A stretch of 64,000 nt of DNA from Catenuloplanes atrovinosus. GTDB taxonomy: Bacteria > Actinomycetota > Actinomycetes > Mycobacteriales > Micromonosporaceae. Below the pieces are notes generated by a model, which was given only the letters and a program-made list of their open reading frames with translations, ran no database searches and was not told the DNA's origin. The stretch lies in assembly GCF_031458235.1 (NCBI RefSeq), contig NZ_JAVDYB010000001.1:4423001-4487000 (forward strand), in the 5' to 3' direction. A program made the position numbers and the translations under genes. Of the stretch, positions 8,784 to 34,963 are shown in pieces; position 1 is the first letter of the stretch; each line of letters starts with the position of its first letter.

Positions 8784-9306
8784 CTACGGCCTCTGACGCA
8801 TGTGCTGGCCCTCGGACATCCGGATCTGCCGCTGCGCAGGCACGGCGCCCGCCGCCGCCGTCGTCACGCGCGGTATCTCTACTCGTCGACCCGGGCGACA
8901 GCCACGTGGCGTAGTCCATTTCGGCTTGTCCGCGTGAGGGTGGTAGGTGCTCGTCGCGGTTAGAACGTGGCGGCCGTAGCGTTGAGCCACCCGGTAGGTG
9001 TGCTTGCCCGACCAGGCGACCACGGGCTGGTCGCACCGGGACGCGTCGCGCACGTAGTCGACGATCGTGGCCGGGTTGATGGCGAACGGTATGGCGCACG
9101 GTGTCACCGCCCGGCCGTTGAAGATGAACACCTCATCGCGGAAGAGGTCGACGTACCAGAGCCGGTTCTCGGCCCGTTGCACGAGTAGTCGGGTTGCCGG
9201 GTGGCGTTGCGCGGTGACCCAGGCAACGAGGGCGACTTCACGCTCGCCGAGATCGGTGGCCGGTCCGTAGTGGTCCTCGGGGTGACTCGGCGACGGAGAT
9301 GGAAAC
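8784..9306 (-). pseudogene. N-terminally truncated hypothetical protein (probable remnant)
   Basis: On the minus strand the frame from the stop at 8784 is protein-like (NRLWYVDLFRDEVFIFNGR, then PFAINPATIVDYVRDASR and WSGKHTYRVAQRYGRHV). A GTG at 9182 could start a 132-residue product. However, the same frame stays open and protein-like upstream (VALVAWVTAQRHPATRLLV) to a stop near 9304-9306 with no start codon. It therefore reads as the 3' part of a larger gene that lost its beginning. The last ~40 residues are arginine-rich and may be out of frame. I do not recognise the family. No functional role can be given. Confidence 0.45.
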
Positions 9307-9576
9307 TATTCGACGCAGCCGGAGAATACCGTCACGCAATGTCTCCTCCGCACCGCCCGCGGTGCACTCTGATGCCGCAGATGATGCGCAGCCGCCCCCT
9401 CGTCCGGCAGGCCCTCAACCCGGACGGCCGCGAAGCGATTACGGCAGCTTGTCACCGCGGGAAGCGATACCCCGGCAGGCCGGCGATCTGGCCGTCGGCC
9501 TGCCCGGGATCCGCCACGCACGCCGACACGGTCGGCGACCACAACTGCAGACGATGGGGAATGAAGACGTACGACC

Positions 9577-9788
9577 CTAGGAGGCCATGCGCTCCCGCAG
9601 TGACCGGGGGCGCAGGTCGGTCCAGGTGCGCTCCACGTAGTCGAGGCAGGCGGCCCGTGACTCCTCGCCGAAGGCGACCGTCCAGCCGGCGGGCACGTCG
9701 ACGAAGGAGGGCCACAGCGAGTGCTGGTCCTCGTCGTTGACCAGCACCAGGTACCGGCCGTCGGGGTCCTCGAAGGGGTTGGTCGTCA

Positions 9789-9789
<1 letters not shown>
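9577..9789 (-). CDS. mbtH: MbtH-like protein
   Basis: A 70-residue MbtH-family protein, the small chaperone or activator that binds NRPS adenylation domains. The family core is present: [33 protein letters not shown] and the C-terminal [14 protein letters not shown]. The conserved tryptophans are visible and the length is usual. Its ATG overlaps the NRPS stop by one base (TGATG), so the two are translationally coupled. It should be required for adenylation by some or all four A domains of the upstream NRPS. Confidence 0.95.
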
Positions 9790-26123
<16,334 letters not shown>

Positions 26124-26183
26124 AGCGAAGTACCGCCCCTCGAAGGTGACGTCGGTGAGAAGTGGAGAGCTTGCGGCCGGTTC

Positions 26184-27224
26184 CTACTTGGTCAGCAGGG
26201 GCACGAGCTGGTCGAGGGCGTACGGGATGCTCAGCACCGTGCTGAACGACAGCGCGGCGCCCAGCGGGGGCTCCTCGTACGGCAGGAACACCGCCCGGTT
26301 CTCCTGGGCGACCTTCAGCGTGCTGTAGACCTTGTCGGCCTTGACCGTGGTCTCGGTGCCGGCGTCGGCGGTGAGGAAGATCAGCTTGTCCACGTCGACC
26401 AGCGAGAGCTGCTCGGAGCCGATCTCGGCGGCGTACTCCTGGCCGGCCGCGTCCACGATGGCCTGCGGGGTGACGAAGCCGAGCTTGGTCAGCAGTACGA
26501 CCTTGGGGTCGCTGGGCGCGAAGATCGCGTACTTGCCCGGCTCGTACGGCTCGACGACCGCCACGGTCTTACCCGCGAAGCCCGGGTTCTTGCTCGCGAG
26601 GTCGGCCAGGCGGGCATCGATGCCGGCGATCAGCGCTTCGGCCTCGGCCGTCTTGCCCAGGGCTTTGCCGGCCAGCCTGGTCATGTCCTGCCAGGGCGCC
26701 GTGTAGTCGTCGAATCCGACGGGCTGGGCCACGGTCGGCGCGATCTGGGAGAGCTTGCCGTACTGGTCCTCGGTCATGCCCGAGTAGAGCCCGATGATCA
26801 GGTCGGGCTTGAGGGCGGCGATCTTCTCCAGGTTGTAGTCGTCGCGCTCACCGACGATCTCCGGCGTCTTGCCGGCCCACAGCGGCTGGGCCCACGGCCA
26901 CTTGCCGTACGGCCGCTCGAGGAACCAGTCGATGGAGCCGACCGGGACGACGCCCAGCGCGAGCACCGGGTCCTGGTCGCTGAGGCCGAGCGTGACCACC
27001 CGGGCCGGGGCCGCCTTGATCTCGGTGGTGCCGTACTTGTGGTCCACGCTGACCGGGAACCCGGCGGCGGACGAGCTGGACCGCGGTGCGGATTCGCCGC
27101 CGTCGGTGCCCGCGCAGCCGGTCAGGACCAGGGCCGCCACGGCGAGCGCCGCGGTGAGTCGCCCGGCGATCGCCCGGCTCCTGCGGCGGACGGGGGAAAC
27201 GGTGGACCTCGGCGACGTATGCAA
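26184..27224 (-). CDS. Siderophore-binding lipoprotein (ABC receptor)
   Basis: A 346-residue periplasmic-binding-type receptor for the ferric siderophore. An arginine-rich n-region and hydrophobic helix (LTAALAVAALVLTGC) end in a lipobox cysteine. The mature part shows the FepB/BtuF-type pattern: PARVVTLGLSDQDPVLALG, the LKPDLIIGLYSGMTE segment and a C-terminal ALDQLVPLLTK. A TTG start at 27224 is supported by GGAGGG about 9 nt upstream. It lies directly upstream of the NRPS on the same strand and diverges from the FecCD permease operon, with iron boxes in between, so it should be expressed under iron limitation together with the synthetase. Confidence 0.93.
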   Translation of the reverse strand: MHTSPRSTVSPVRRRSRAIAGRLTAALAVAALVLTGCAGTDGGESAPRSSSSAAGFPVSVDHKYGTTEIKAAPARVVTLGLSDQDPVLALGVVPVGSIDWFLERPYGKWPWAQPLWAGKTPEIVGERDDYNLEKIAALKPDLIIGLYSGMTEDQYGKLSQIAPTVAQPVGFDDYTAPWQDMTRLAGKALGKTAEAEALIAGIDARLADLASKNPGFAGKTVAVVEPYEPGKYAIFAPSDPKVVLLTKLGFVTPQAIVDAAGQEYAAEIGSEQLSLVDVDKLIFLTADAGTETTVKADKVYSTLKVAQENRAVFLPYEEPPLGAALSFSTVLSIPYALDQLVPLLTK

Positions 27225-27263
27225 CGGATTCCCTCCGACATGGAGACATGGTCGCCGTCATAG

Positions 27264-27282
27264 TAAGGTCAGCCTAACCTAA
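27264..27282. promoter_or_regulatory. iron box (DmdR/IdeR-type) upstream of the receptor-NRPS operon
   Basis: The sequence TAAGGTCAGCCTAACCTAA matches the actinobacterial iron-box consensus TTAGGTTAGGCTAACCTAA at 16 of 19 positions by hand count. It lies about 40 nt upstream of the receptor start in the divergent promoter region. Confidence 0.8.
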
Positions 27283-27313
27283 TAACAAGACACCCCTGCC
27301 GGACCCGTGATGG

Positions 27314-27332
27314 TTAGGTAACCCTTAGCATA
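27314..27332. promoter_or_regulatory. second, weaker iron-box candidate facing the permease operon
   Basis: TTAGGTAACCCTTAGCATA keeps the left half-site TTAGGT but matches the 19-bp consensus at only about 12 positions. It is about 40 nt upstream of the first FecCD permease start, so it may give separate iron control of the rightward operon, or be a half-site only. Confidence 0.45.
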
Positions 27333-27372
27333 GTCGTCGTGTCTCGGGTGGATGGAGCATCGTGGAGGCGGG

Positions 27373-28410
27373 ATGAGCACAGCGGCCCCGGTCCGGTCGG
27401 CCGCGGCGGCGCGGACGGGGTTGATGATCACCGCGATCGCGCTTCTCGCCATCCTCTCCGTGATCTCGCTGGCGGTCGGCAGTAAGACGGTGCCGCCCGG
27501 CGAGGTGCTCCAGGCGCTGCTGGACCGGCCGGCCGCCCGGCTGGCCAGCCCGCAGGCCGAGGCGATCGTCTGGGGGGTACGGGTACCGCGGACCGTCTGC
27601 GCCGTCCTGGTCGGACTCGCGCTCGGCCTGGCCGGCGCCCTGATGCAGGGCCTCACCCGCAATCCGCTGGCCGATCCCGGGCTGCTCGGCGTGAGCGCCG
27701 GCGCCTCCCTCGCCATCGTCGTCGCGGTGGCCGCGCTCGGGGTGACCGCCGCCTCCGGATACGTCTGGTTCGCCCTCGCCGGGTCGTTCGCCGGCGCGGT
27801 CGCCGTGCAGGTGCTGGGCAGTCTCGGCCAGGGCGGCGCCACCCCGGTGAAGATCGCCCTGGCCGGCATCGCGCTCACCTTCCTGCTGGGCTCGTGCACC
27901 AGCGCGATCGTGCTCCGGCAGCCCGAGGCGCTCGACCGGTTCCGCTTCTGGTCGGCCGGCTCACTCACCGGCGCGGACCCGGCCCTGCTGTGGCGGATGG
28001 CACCGTTCCTGGCCGTCGGCGTCGCGCTCGCGATGACGGCCGGGCCGGCACTCAACAGCCTCGCGCTCGGCGAGGACACCGCGATCGCCCTGGGCCGCCG
28101 GGTCGGCGCCATCCGGTTCCAGGCGGTGCTGGCGGTGACGCTGCTGGCCGGCACGGCGGTCGCGATCGCCGGGCCGATCGTCTTCATCGGACTCGTGGTG
28201 CCGCACGTGGCCCGCCTGGTCACCGGCCCCGACCATCGCTGGCTACTGCCCGCGACGGCGCTGCTCGCGCCCTGCCTGCTGCTGTTCGCCGACATCGTCG
28301 GCCGGGTGATCGCCCGCCCGGAGGAGGTGCAGGCCGGCATCGTGGTCGCGTTCATCGGCGGCCCGTTCTTCATCGCCCTGGTCCGCCGGCACCGGGCGGT
28401 GGAGCTCTGA
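27373..28410 (+). CDS. FecCD-family siderophore ABC permease 1
   Basis: A 345-residue inner-membrane permease of the FecCD/BtuC family, with about nine to ten predicted helices. Family marks include RVPRTVCAVLVGLALGLAGA, the MQGLTRNPLADPGLLGVSAG segment and GPIVFIGLVVPHVARL near the C-terminus, which contacts the ATPase. The ATG at 27373 is chosen because GGAGG lies 5-9 nt upstream; a frame extension to 27352 exists. It is the first gene of a tight permease-permease-ATPase operon under the iron-box region, importing ferric siderophore delivered by the divergently encoded lipoprotein. Confidence 0.95.
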   Translation: MSTAAPVRSAAAARTGLMITAIALLAILSVISLAVGSKTVPPGEVLQALLDRPAARLASPQAEAIVWGVRVPRTVCAVLVGLALGLAGALMQGLTRNPLADPGLLGVSAGASLAIVVAVAALGVTAASGYVWFALAGSFAGAVAVQVLGSLGQGGATPVKIALAGIALTFLLGSCTSAIVLRQPEALDRFRFWSAGSLTGADPALLWRMAPFLAVGVALAMTAGPALNSLALGEDTAIALGRRVGAIRFQAVLAVTLLAGTAVAIAGPIVFIGLVVPHVARLVTGPDHRWLLPATALLAPCLLLFADIVGRVIARPEEVQAGIVVAFIGGPFFIALVRRHRAVEL

Positions 28411-29465
28411 TGACGGTCCGCGACGCCGCTCCCCGGGGTGCGTTCCGGCTGGCGTACCCGCCGGTCTCCGGGGTGCTGCCACCCCGTACCGTGGCGGTCT
28501 TTCTGGCATTGGGCGTGGCGACGTTCGCGGTGCTGTGCGTCAGCCTGTCCATCGGCGACTACCCGGTCAGCCTGCCGGACGTGCTGCGCGCCCTAGCCGG
28601 CTCCGACGATCCCGGCCCGGCCTTCGTGATCCGTGAGCTGCGCCTGCCGCGGGCGCTGACCGGCCTGCTCGCCGGCGCCGCCTTCGCGGTGTCCGGCGCC
28701 GTCTTCCAGACGATCACCCGCAACCCCCTCGCCAGCCCGGACATGATCGGTATCAACGCCGGGGCGACGACCGCGGTCGTCGGCGGGATCGTGCTCGGCG
28801 CGGGCGGCATGTCCAACTCGATGCTCGGCGTGCTGGGCGCGCTCGCCACGGCCGTCCTCATCTACCTGCTGGCCTGGCGCGGCGGCGCCACCGGGTACCG
28901 CATCGTGCTGGTCGGCATCGGAGTCTCCTGGATGTGCACCAGCGCCACCGACTACCTGCTCACCCACGCCCGGCTGCACGAGGCCCAGGCCGCACTCGGC
29001 TGGCTGGTCGGCAGCATCAACGGCCGCGGCTGGGAGACCGTGCTGCCGCTGGCCGGCGCGGTCGGCGTGCTGCTGCCGGTGACCCTGCTGCTGACCCGGT
29101 GGAGCCGCACCCTGTCCCTCGGCGACGACGTGGCCCGCGGCCTGGGCACGCCCGTCCAGCACGCCCGGGTCGGCCTGCTGCTGGCCGGCGTCGGGCTGGT
29201 CGCGTTCGCCACCGCGGCCGCCGGACCGGTGCTGTTCGTCGCCCTCGCCGCGCCGCAGGTGGCCCAGCGGCTGGCCGGGCAGCCCTCCCCGCCCCCGCTC
29301 ATCTCGGCCCTGACCGGGGCGTTCATGGTGCTGGTGAGCGACCTGCTCGCCCGATATCTGCTCCCGGACGCCGACCTGCCGGTCGGCGTCGTCACCGGCG
29401 CGTTGGGCGCGGCCTTCCTGCTGTGGCTGCTCGCACGCGCCAACCGAGCCGGCTCTGGAGGCTGA
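28410..29465 (+). CDS. FecCD-family siderophore ABC permease 2
   Basis: A 351-residue second permease of the same family, partner of the preceding gene. It shows [20 protein letters not shown], then [17 protein letters not shown], and [19 protein letters not shown] as the coupling region. Its ATG overlaps the previous stop by one base (TGATG), so translation is coupled. The N-terminal ~40 residues before the first helix are longer than usual. Two different permeases are standard for FepDG-type hydroxamate or catecholate importers. Confidence 0.95.
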   Translation: MTVRDAAPRGAFRLAYPPVSGVLPPRTVAVFLALGVATFAVLCVSLSIGDYPVSLPDVLRALAGSDDPGPAFVIRELRLPRALTGLLAGAAFAVSGAVFQTITRNPLASPDMIGINAGATTAVVGGIVLGAGGMSNSMLGVLGALATAVLIYLLAWRGGATGYRIVLVGIGVSWMCTSATDYLLTHARLHEAQAALGWLVGSINGRGWETVLPLAGAVGVLLPVTLLLTRWSRTLSLGDDVARGLGTPVQHARVGLLLAGVGLVAFATAAAGPVLFVALAAPQVAQRLAGQPSPPPLISALTGAFMVLVSDLLARYLLPDADLPVGVVTGALGAAFLLWLLARANRAGSGG

Positions 29466-29467
29466 CG

Positions 29468-30274
<807 letters not shown>

Positions 30275-30282
30275 CCGGCCCG

Positions 30283-31629
30283 TTACCGGCCGATCAGGGA
30301 CATGCCGGCCTCCGCGTTCTCCACGACCGCGTTGAGGATCTCGGCGGACCGGATCGACGTGTTGGACAGCAGCGAGGACGAGATCCCGTGCGTGTGCTCG
30401 GTGCCGCCCTGCAGGTAGACGCCGGCCCGGACGCGCGGGGTCGTCTCGATGCGGTAGTCACGCCGGACCGCGACCCGGCCGGCCTCGTCGCGCAGGCACT
30501 CGGCGGCCAGGTCACCCAGCAGCGCGGTCGGGTCGGGCTGCCGGTAGCCGGTGGCGAACACCACGGCGTCGGCGTCCAGCACCTGGCGCTCGCCGCTGAT
30601 CAGCGACTCGACCACCGTGTGCACCCGGTCGCCCATCCGGACGGCCTCGGTCACCCGGGACACGTTGAGCAGGCGGAGCCGCTCCTCGCCGCGCACCTTC
30701 TCCTGGTAGACCCGGCGCGAGAGGTCCTCGATCAGGTCCTGGTCGACCACCGAGTAATTGGTGTTGCCGTGATAGGCGAGCATCAGCTGCTTCACCTGGT
30801 CCGGCGCGGCGAAGTAGTCGTTCACCGCCGCCGGGTCGAAGATCCGGTTGGCGAAGGCGCTGTCATCGGCCGGGCTGTAGCCGTAGCGGGTGATCACCGC
30901 GTTCACCTCGGCGTGCGGGAACTCCCGGTGCAGGTAATCGACGGCCTCGGCGGCGCTCTGCCCGGCGCCCACCACGACGAACCGCTTCGAGGACGGCGCC
31001 TCCCGCTTCAGGCGCTCGGCGTTGGGCAGCAGGTCGCGGCTGTGCCAGATCCGGTCGTCGGCGGTCACGCCCTCGGGCAGCCGCGGCGTCAGGCCGGTGC
31101 CCAGCACCAGATTGCGGGCCCGCTGCACCAGCGGCTCGGCGACCCCGGCCACGTCGGCCGAGACCACGTCGAAGGAGACCACCTCGTCACCGTGCCGCAC
31201 CGGACGGATCTCGACCACCTCGCGGCCGTACGAGACGTCCCCGTCGACGAGCGCGGCCGCCCACTGCAGGTAGTCGTGGAACTCCACCCGGGACGGGAAG
31301 AAGTTCTTCTGATTGATGAAGTCGACCAGCCGGTTCCGGCTCTGCAGGTAGCACAGGAAGCTGAAGTCGCTCTGCGGATTGCGCAGGGTCACCAGGTCCT
31401 TGAGGAACGAGACCTGCATGGTCGCGTCCTCCAGCAGCATCCCCCGGTGCCAGCCGAACCCTCGTTGCCGCTCCACGAACGCCGCGGTCACTCCTCGCGC
31501 GCCGGGCGTGCGCCGCACGCCCGCGTTGTGCTCGGCGATCGCGATCGCGAGAGCCAGATTGGACGGACCGAACCCGACGCCGATCAGGTCGTGAACCGAC
31601 CGCTCGCCGCCGAAAGGCTCCTCTGCCAT
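30283..31629 (-). CDS. L-ornithine N5-monooxygenase
   Basis: A flavin monooxygenase of 448 residues that hydroxylates the side-chain amine of ornithine (CchB/PvdA/SidA family), using FAD and NADPH. The FAD-binding motif GVGFGPSNLALA is at the start, the NADPH-binding motif VVVGAGQSAAEAV lies mid-protein and the C-terminal FATGY motif is present. WHRGMLLEDATMQVSFLKDL is the family's substrate-binding segment. The ATG at 31629 (MAEEPFGG) is chosen over a longer start at 31695 because family members begin close to the FAD motif and GGGA precedes it. Transcribed from the iron-box region shared with the formyltransferase. It provides N5-hydroxyornithine for NRPS modules 1, 3 and 4. Confidence 0.96.
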   Translation of the reverse strand: MAEEPFGGERSVHDLIGVGFGPSNLALAIAIAEHNAGVRRTPGARGVTAAFVERQRGFGWHRGMLLEDATMQVSFLKDLVTLRNPQSDFSFLCYLQSRNRLVDFINQKNFFPSRVEFHDYLQWAAALVDGDVSYGREVVEIRPVRHGDEVVSFDVVSADVAGVAEPLVQRARNLVLGTGLTPRLPEGVTADDRIWHSRDLLPNAERLKREAPSSKRFVVVGAGQSAAEAVDYLHREFPHAEVNAVITRYGYSPADDSAFANRIFDPAAVNDYFAAPDQVKQLMLAYHGNTNYSVVDQDLIEDLSRRVYQEKVRGEERLRLLNVSRVTEAVRMGDRVHTVVESLISGERQVLDADAVVFATGYRQPDPTALLGDLAAECLRDEAGRVAVRRDYRIETTPRVRAGVYLQGGTEHTHGISSSLLSNTSIRSAEILNAVVENAEAGMSLIGR

Positions 31630-31721
31630 ACATGTCCCATCACGTGGCCGGGCTCGCCCGGGTACGGAAACGGAGAACACCTGTGCGGGATGCAAGCACG
31701 TGAAACCCCGCGAGGCCTTAG

Positions 31722-31740
31722 TTAGGCTAGGCTAACTATA
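31722..31740. promoter_or_regulatory. iron box between hydroxylase and formyltransferase
   Basis: TTAGGCTAGGCTAACTATA matches the 19-bp iron-box consensus at about 15 positions, and an overlapping TTAGTTAGGC half-site precedes it. It sits between divergent tailoring genes, about 93 nt upstream of the hydroxylase start and 90 nt upstream of the formyltransferase start, so one site can control both. Confidence 0.78.
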
Positions 31741-31829
31741 GTACGATCCGCATCTATCGTGAACACCCCGGCTCGGCCGTGCGCACCGCGCCGTCCAGGC
31801 GGAACCGCGGCACAAGGAGGACATCGCCC

Positions 31830-32777
31830 ATGCGGGTAACCATGTTCGGATACCAGACCTGGGGTCACCGCACCCTGCAGGCGCTGCTCGACTCCGAACA
31901 CGAGGTGACGCTGGTCGTCACCCACCCCAAGAGCGACCACGCCTACGAGAAGATCTGGGACGACTCGGTCGCCGACCTGGCCGAGAAGCACGACGTGCCG
32001 GTGCTGCTGCGCAACCGCCCCGACGACGACGAGCTCCTCGAGCGGCTGCGCGCCGCCGACCCCGACGTCATCGTCGCCACCAACTGGCGCACCTGGATCC
32101 CGCCGCGCATCTTCACCCTGCCCCGGCTCGGCACCCTCAACGTGCACGACTCGCTGCTGCCGGCCTACGCCGGCTTCTCACCGCTGATCTGGGCTCTGAT
32201 CAACGGCGAGAAGGAGGTCGGCGTGACCGCGCACATGATGGACGAGACCCTCGACGCCGGCGACATCGTCCTGCAGCGCTCGGTCCCGGTCGGCCCCCGC
32301 GCCACCACCACCGAGCTGTTCCACGCCACCCTCGACCTGTTCGGCCCGATCACCGTGGACGGACTGGCCCTGATCGCCTCCGGCCGCACCGACTGGGTCA
32401 AGCAGGACCGGTCCAAGGCGAGCTTCTTCCACAAGCGCGCCGACGAGGACTGCCGCATCGACTGGAACTGGCCGGCGGAGGACCTCGACCGGCTCGTCCG
32501 CGCCCAGTCGTACCCGTACCCGAGCGCCTACACCTACCACCGCGGCCGCCGGCTGGAGATCCTCTCCGCCGAAGTCTCGGCGAACATCTACGGCGGCACC
32601 CCCGGCCGCATCTTCTACCGCGAGGGCGACGGCGTCGCGATCGTCGCCGGCGCGGACGCACGATACGGACGCAACCACGCCCTGCTGATCACCCGGGTCC
32701 GCACCGACGACGGCACCGAACTGGCCGCCCACGACTACTTCACCGCCATGGGCGGATACCTGACCAACCAGCCCTGA
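31830..32777 (+). CDS. N5-hydroxyornithine formyltransferase (CchA-like)
   Basis: A 315-residue formyltransferase of the methionyl-tRNA formyltransferase fold, expected to move a formyl group from 10-formyl-tetrahydrofolate to N5-hydroxyornithine and so build the hydroxamate. Catalytic-region motifs are LNVHDSLLPAYAGFSP and the MDETLDAGDIVLQ segment. The C-terminal domain has the FMT-like DCRIDWNWPAEDLDRLVRA. ATG 31830 is preceded by AAGGAGG with 9-nt spacing, which rules out the in-frame start at 31779. It shares an iron box with the divergent hydroxylase. Its presence, with no acetyltransferase in the locus, argues for formyl rather than acetyl hydroxamates. Confidence 0.95.
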   Translation: MRVTMFGYQTWGHRTLQALLDSEHEVTLVVTHPKSDHAYEKIWDDSVADLAEKHDVPVLLRNRPDDDELLERLRAADPDVIVATNWRTWIPPRIFTLPRLGTLNVHDSLLPAYAGFSPLIWALINGEKEVGVTAHMMDETLDAGDIVLQRSVPVGPRATTTELFHATLDLFGPITVDGLALIASGRTDWVKQDRSKASFFHKRADEDCRIDWNWPAEDLDRLVRAQSYPYPSAYTYHRGRRLEILSAEVSANIYGGTPGRIFYREGDGVAIVAGADARYGRNHALLITRVRTDDGTELAAHDYFTAMGGYLTNQP

Positions 32778-32801
32778 CGCCCGCCTGCTCCCGGCCTTCC
32801 G

Positions 32802-32834
32802 CCGCCCGCCCCGCCGATCCGGCAGGGCGGGCGG
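32802..32834 (+). terminator. hairpin terminator between formyltransferase and serine hydrolase
   Basis: A perfect 10-bp stem, CCGCCCGCCC pairing with GGGCGGGCGG, with a 13-nt loop and TT after the stem. It lies in the gap where the two genes converge and could serve both strands. Confidence 0.7.
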
Positions 32835-32876
32835 TTCCGTGGGCGGACTCCGGCCGGTACACCGCCGGCCGGGTCC

Positions 32877-34031
32877 TCAGCCGCAGAGCGGCACCACGTC
32901 GGCCGGCAGCTCGTTGTCCGCCCAGTCGAAGAAGATGTTGGGCATGTAGCCGCCGAGTTCCGGCAGGTAGGTCCACCAGTCGTTGCTCAAGCCGTACTGC
33001 TCGACCAGTTCACCCCGCAGCTGGCAGGCGACGCGCACCTCCTGGTAGCTCGGCACCGTGCCGACCCGGGCGGACGACAGGGTGGGTGCGGCATACACGC
33101 CCACCTCGCTGTCCCAGGTGCCGAAGAAGATGCCCCGCTCGGGCTGCCGCGGTGGCGGCGCGAGGCGCGCGCCGGGAACGGGCAGCCGGCGTACGACGTT
33201 GGTCAGCGCGTACCCGGCCTGCGCGAAGCTGGTGCCGGGCCGGTGCGTGCTCAACGCGACCACGATCACGCGGTGGCGGGCGCCGACCGTGCCGGTGGTG
33301 TGCAGCGCGCCGCTGGAGTAGTCGATCTCCCGGGCCGGCGTGCTCGCCGCGGCCCGCGCCGAGGCGGCCGGCACGCAGGGGTTGCGGGGTGCCGAGCCGA
33401 AGAGCGTCCAGCCCTGCTTGACCGCGGTCGGGCCGGTGAAGGCCGACCGGATACCGAACGACTGGTCGAAACCGTCGACGGCGCACGTCGTCGCGGCCGA
33501 CAGGTTGCCCATGATCAGTTCACGTACGCCGGCCGGGGCGGTGTCCAGCACGTACCGGTAGACGCGCACCAGGTCCTCGGCGCTGACCCCGGTCGAGCCC
33601 CAGCCGTACCCGTCCGGAGGCGGTGTGGTGTGGCGCAGTCCGAGCCGGGAGGCCATCCGTTCGACGATGGCGCCTTCGCCGTTGCGGGTCCAGAACTCCG
33701 TGGCCGCGGCGTCGTCACTGCCGCGCAGCATCAGGTCCAGCCGGGCCCGGTCGGCCACGGTGAGCGGCCCGGCCGGTGCCCAGGTGAGGTCGAGCGCGAT
33801 CAGCAGCTTCACCAGCGACGCCGAGCGGAACGGCTTGGTCGCCTGCGCCCGGTGGGTGAACCGGCCGGTGGCCCGGTCGTAGACGGCGATTCCGGCGTCC
33901 ATCCCGGCGGGCACGCCGACCGGTGCGGCGGCGACGGCCGGGCCCGCGGTCTGCACGGCCGCCACGGCCGACAACGCGAGCGCCGCGATCGTCAGGGCCA
34001 GCGGCCGCCACGGGGTTGTTTCGAGTCTCAT
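32877..34031 (-). CDS. Secreted serine hydrolase (beta-lactamase/penicillin-binding-like) with C-terminal SH3-like region
   Basis: An exported protein of 384 residues from the ATG at 34031, which has GGAGCTG upstream; an ATG at 34052 would add seven residues. A signal peptide (PLALTIAALALSAVAAV) precedes the enzyme domain. The SxxK motif (SLVK) with the following helix, an SDD motif in LRGSDDAAATEFW and a KQGW segment where KTG is expected fit the class-A beta-lactamase/DD-peptidase fold. The last ~90 residues (SEVGVYAAPTLSSARVGTVP onward) look like a bacterial SH3 cell-wall-binding domain. Probably acts on cell-wall peptides or is a divergent relative; beta-lactamase activity is not established. 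Confidence 0.82.
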   Translation of the reverse strand: MRLETTPWRPLALTIAALALSAVAAVQTAGPAVAAAPVGVPAGMDAGIAVYDRATGRFTHRAQATKPFRSASLVKLLIALDLTWAPAGPLTVADRARLDLMLRGSDDAAATEFWTRNGEGAIVERMASRLGLRHTTPPPDGYGWGSTGVSAEDLVRVYRYVLDTAPAGVRELIMGNLSAATTCAVDGFDQSFGIRSAFTGPTAVKQGWTLFGSAPRNPCVPAASARAAASTPAREIDYSSGALHTTGTVGARHRVIVVALSTHRPGTSFAQAGYALTNVVRRLPVPGARLAPPPRQPERGIFFGTWDSEVGVYAAPTLSSARVGTVPSYQEVRVACQLRGELVEQYGLSNDWWTYLPELGGYMPNIFFDWADNELPADVVPLCG

Positions 34032-34272
34032 CGAGCAGCTCCACATCATCACCTCGGTACGTGATCTCTGTGTGATGCTCCGGACAGCCGAAAAGTTGCA
34101 CCGTCCTCTGTGTTCTTTCCGGCCCTACGGCCGACGGTGACGCAAGGTGTACCGGTAGTCGCGCGGTGGGACGCCGGCCGGGCATCCTCGTCGGCCATCA
34201 CCAGCCCGCACACAGCCGGTGGTGGTCACGCTGGCGCCCGCCGCGGCCACTACGGACGCCGAGGCTACGCAC

Positions 34273-34875
34273 TCACCCAACCGCCGTCGCGGTGCTAGGC
34301 CGGCCCCCGGCGACCCAGTCCAGCAGGTCGTCGACGAGTTCGGTCGCGTACGCGGCGGAGGCACCGTCGGCGGCGAAGAGCACCCGGTAGATGATGGGCG
34401 CCACCACCCGGTCCACGACCAGGCCGGCCGGCGGCACCGGTTCGTCGCGGCCGCGCGCCCGGGCGAGGATCTCCTCGATCTGCTCACGGGCGTAGGCCGT
34501 GCATCGGCCTCGCCGCTCGTTCCCCTCGCCGGACTCCGGCGCGCAGAGCACGTCACGCACCAGCTCCCGCCCGGGGCGGGAGGACATCTCCTCGGCGTAC
34601 TGCTGCGACCAGGCCCGCAGGTCGGCGCGGAGCGTGCCGTGGTCGGCCGGCCCGGTGTCCGGGCGAAGCCGGCGCACGGCCACGTCGGCGAGCAGGTCGT
34701 GCAGGTCACCCCAGCGGCGGTAGATGGTCGACGGGGTGACGCCGGCCCGCTGCGCGATCGCCGGCACGCTCAGCGCCTCGCGCCCGCCAGTGGCCAGAAG
34801 CTCCTCGACGGCTCGGTGAACGGACTCCTGCACGCGGGCGCTGCGGCCGCCGGGACGGGGTCGGGTGGTCACCAC
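34273..34875 (-). CDS. TetR-family transcriptional regulator
   Basis: A 200-residue TetR regulator. The N-terminal helix-turn-helix reads LSVPAIAQRAGVTPSTIYRRW, and a ligand-binding domain follows (RADLRAWSQQYAEEM onward). The start is GTG at 34875. It is divergently transcribed from an MFS efflux gene with an inverted repeat in the gap, the usual arrangement for a repressor of its own drug pump. The inducer is unknown. Confidence 0.93.
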   Translation of the reverse strand: MVTTRPRPGGRSARVQESVHRAVEELLATGGREALSVPAIAQRAGVTPSTIYRRWGDLHDLLADVAVRRLRPDTGPADHGTLRADLRAWSQQYAEEMSSRPGRELVRDVLCAPESGEGNERRGRCTAYAREQIEEILARARGRDEPVPPAGLVVDRVVAPIIYRVLFAADGASAAYATELVDDLLDWVAGGRPSTATAVG

Positions 34876-34895
34876 ACCACCTTAAAGCACAGAAG

Positions 34896-34934
34896 TTGCG
34901 TTAACGAACCGGCGTCGCTACCGTACTAACGCAA
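34896..34934. promoter_or_regulatory. TetR operator candidate (TTGCGTTA-N23-TAACGCAA)
   Basis: Two perfect 8-bp arms, TTGCGTTA at 34896 and TAACGCAA at 34927, separated by 23 nt, lie between the TetR and MFS genes. The left arm is also part of a small palindrome CGTTAACG. Confidence 0.65.
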
Positions 34935-34963
34935 AGTTTTAGCTTTTTCGTCGGAGGAGGACC

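Noticed and set aside
31630-31695. Longer N-terminus for the ornithine hydroxylase
   Set aside because: Family members begin just before the FAD motif and the 31629 ATG has its own ribosome site; the extension lies in the promoter region near the iron box.
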